Assembly (NCBI GenBank): GCA_035540375.1
Contig: DATLGO010000015.1
Coordinates: forward strand, 1-44,438
DNA: 44,438 nucleotides
Direction: 5' to 3'
Source of the DNA: Candidatus Thermoplasmatota archaeon
GTDB lineage: Archaea > Thermoplasmatota > SW-10-69-26 > JACQPN01 > JAJPHT01
A program made the position numbers and the translations under genes. Positions 44,348-44,438 of the stretch are shown here, in pieces; positions within the stretch are counted from its first letter, which is position 1; every line of letters starts with the position of its first letter. The notes beneath the pieces are model-generated. The model searched no databases. It worked only from the letters and a program-made list of their open reading frames with translations, and had not been told where the DNA came from.

Positions 44348-44438
44348 GTGCGCCCCACCGTCGGAGGGCGACGGCGAGGGTCTCAGCGGGGGAAGGCGCC
44401 GGAGGCGCCGGAGGAGGGGGAAGGACTGGGTCGGGAAC

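Noticed and set aside
44383-44438. Possible C-terminal end of a minus-strand gene running off the window
   Set aside because: Only 17 codons, Pro/Ser-rich; too little to support.

Overview
The window is about 70% GC and archaeal. Evidence: archaeal-type TrpRS, PheS and PheT; a double-repeat (alpha2) tRNA-splicing endonuclease; the archaeal HMG-CoA synthase/thiolase/DUF35 operon; a GGPP synthase and a UbiA prenyltransferase for isoprenoid lipids; a tRNA-Ile gene without encoded CCA; and TATA-like boxes 25-31 nt upstream of many start codons, the mark of leaderless archaeal transcripts. A DUF5611-like protein and the overall gene set suggest a high-GC lineage of Thermoplasmatota. That placement is inference. 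The antisense strand of this GC-rich DNA is full of long spurious reading frames, which are left out.

Layout. 1-5.0 kb: a winged-helix protein, then a tight purS-purL-purQ-endA operon. 5.2-9.9 kb: a CBS-pair protein, an unknown gene, a trpS-pheS operon and a VIT/CCC1-like transporter. 9.9-16.7 kb: small and accessory genes (DUF5611-like protein, two methyltransferases, YdjM-like membrane protein, zinc ribbon, degenerate Nudix protein, AhpD-like protein, UbiA enzyme). 16.8-18.9 kb: an actin/MreB-like ATPase in an operon with a polytopic membrane protein. 19.1-21.7 kb: convergent TlpA-like and CcdA-like redox genes, a PEBP-family protein and an anchored secreted protein. 21.7-23.4 kb and 32.9-34.6 kb: two paralogous, large, Cys-containing secreted proteins that I cannot assign to a known family. 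23.4-26.1 kb: DUF35, thiolase and HMG-CoA synthase, the entry to the mevalonate pathway. 26.5-28.7 kb: a V4R-like protein, two related proteins with AbrB-like N-termini behind a perfect palindromic operator, and a gene of clearly lower GC that is probably acquired. 28.8-32.8 kb: pheT, an ion channel, GGPP synthase and tRNA-Ile. 34.6-40.7 kb: secreted and lipid-anchored proteins, an XRE regulator and a UbiB-type kinase. 40.8-44.3 kb: a sugar nucleotidyltransferase, threonine synthase and a dicarboxylate/amino acid symporter.

Functional links. HMG-CoA synthase and thiolase feed the mevalonate pathway. GGPP synthase makes the C20 chain and the UbiA enzyme could attach it to an acceptor; UbiB-type kinases also belong to the isoprenoid/quinone world. 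TlpA and CcdA form a thiol-transfer pair that could service the many Cys-containing exported proteins here.

Most unusual features: (1) three intergenic arrays of GGG triplets separated by 3-4 nt spacers, a G-quadruplex-capable repeat family; (2) convergent genes whose two TGA stops abut to form TGATCA, seen five times; (3) the actin-like/membrane-protein operon, whose membrane partner ends in a duplicated acidic motif; (4) the paralogous secreted protein family; (5) a thiolase with Asp where the nucleophilic Cys is expected.
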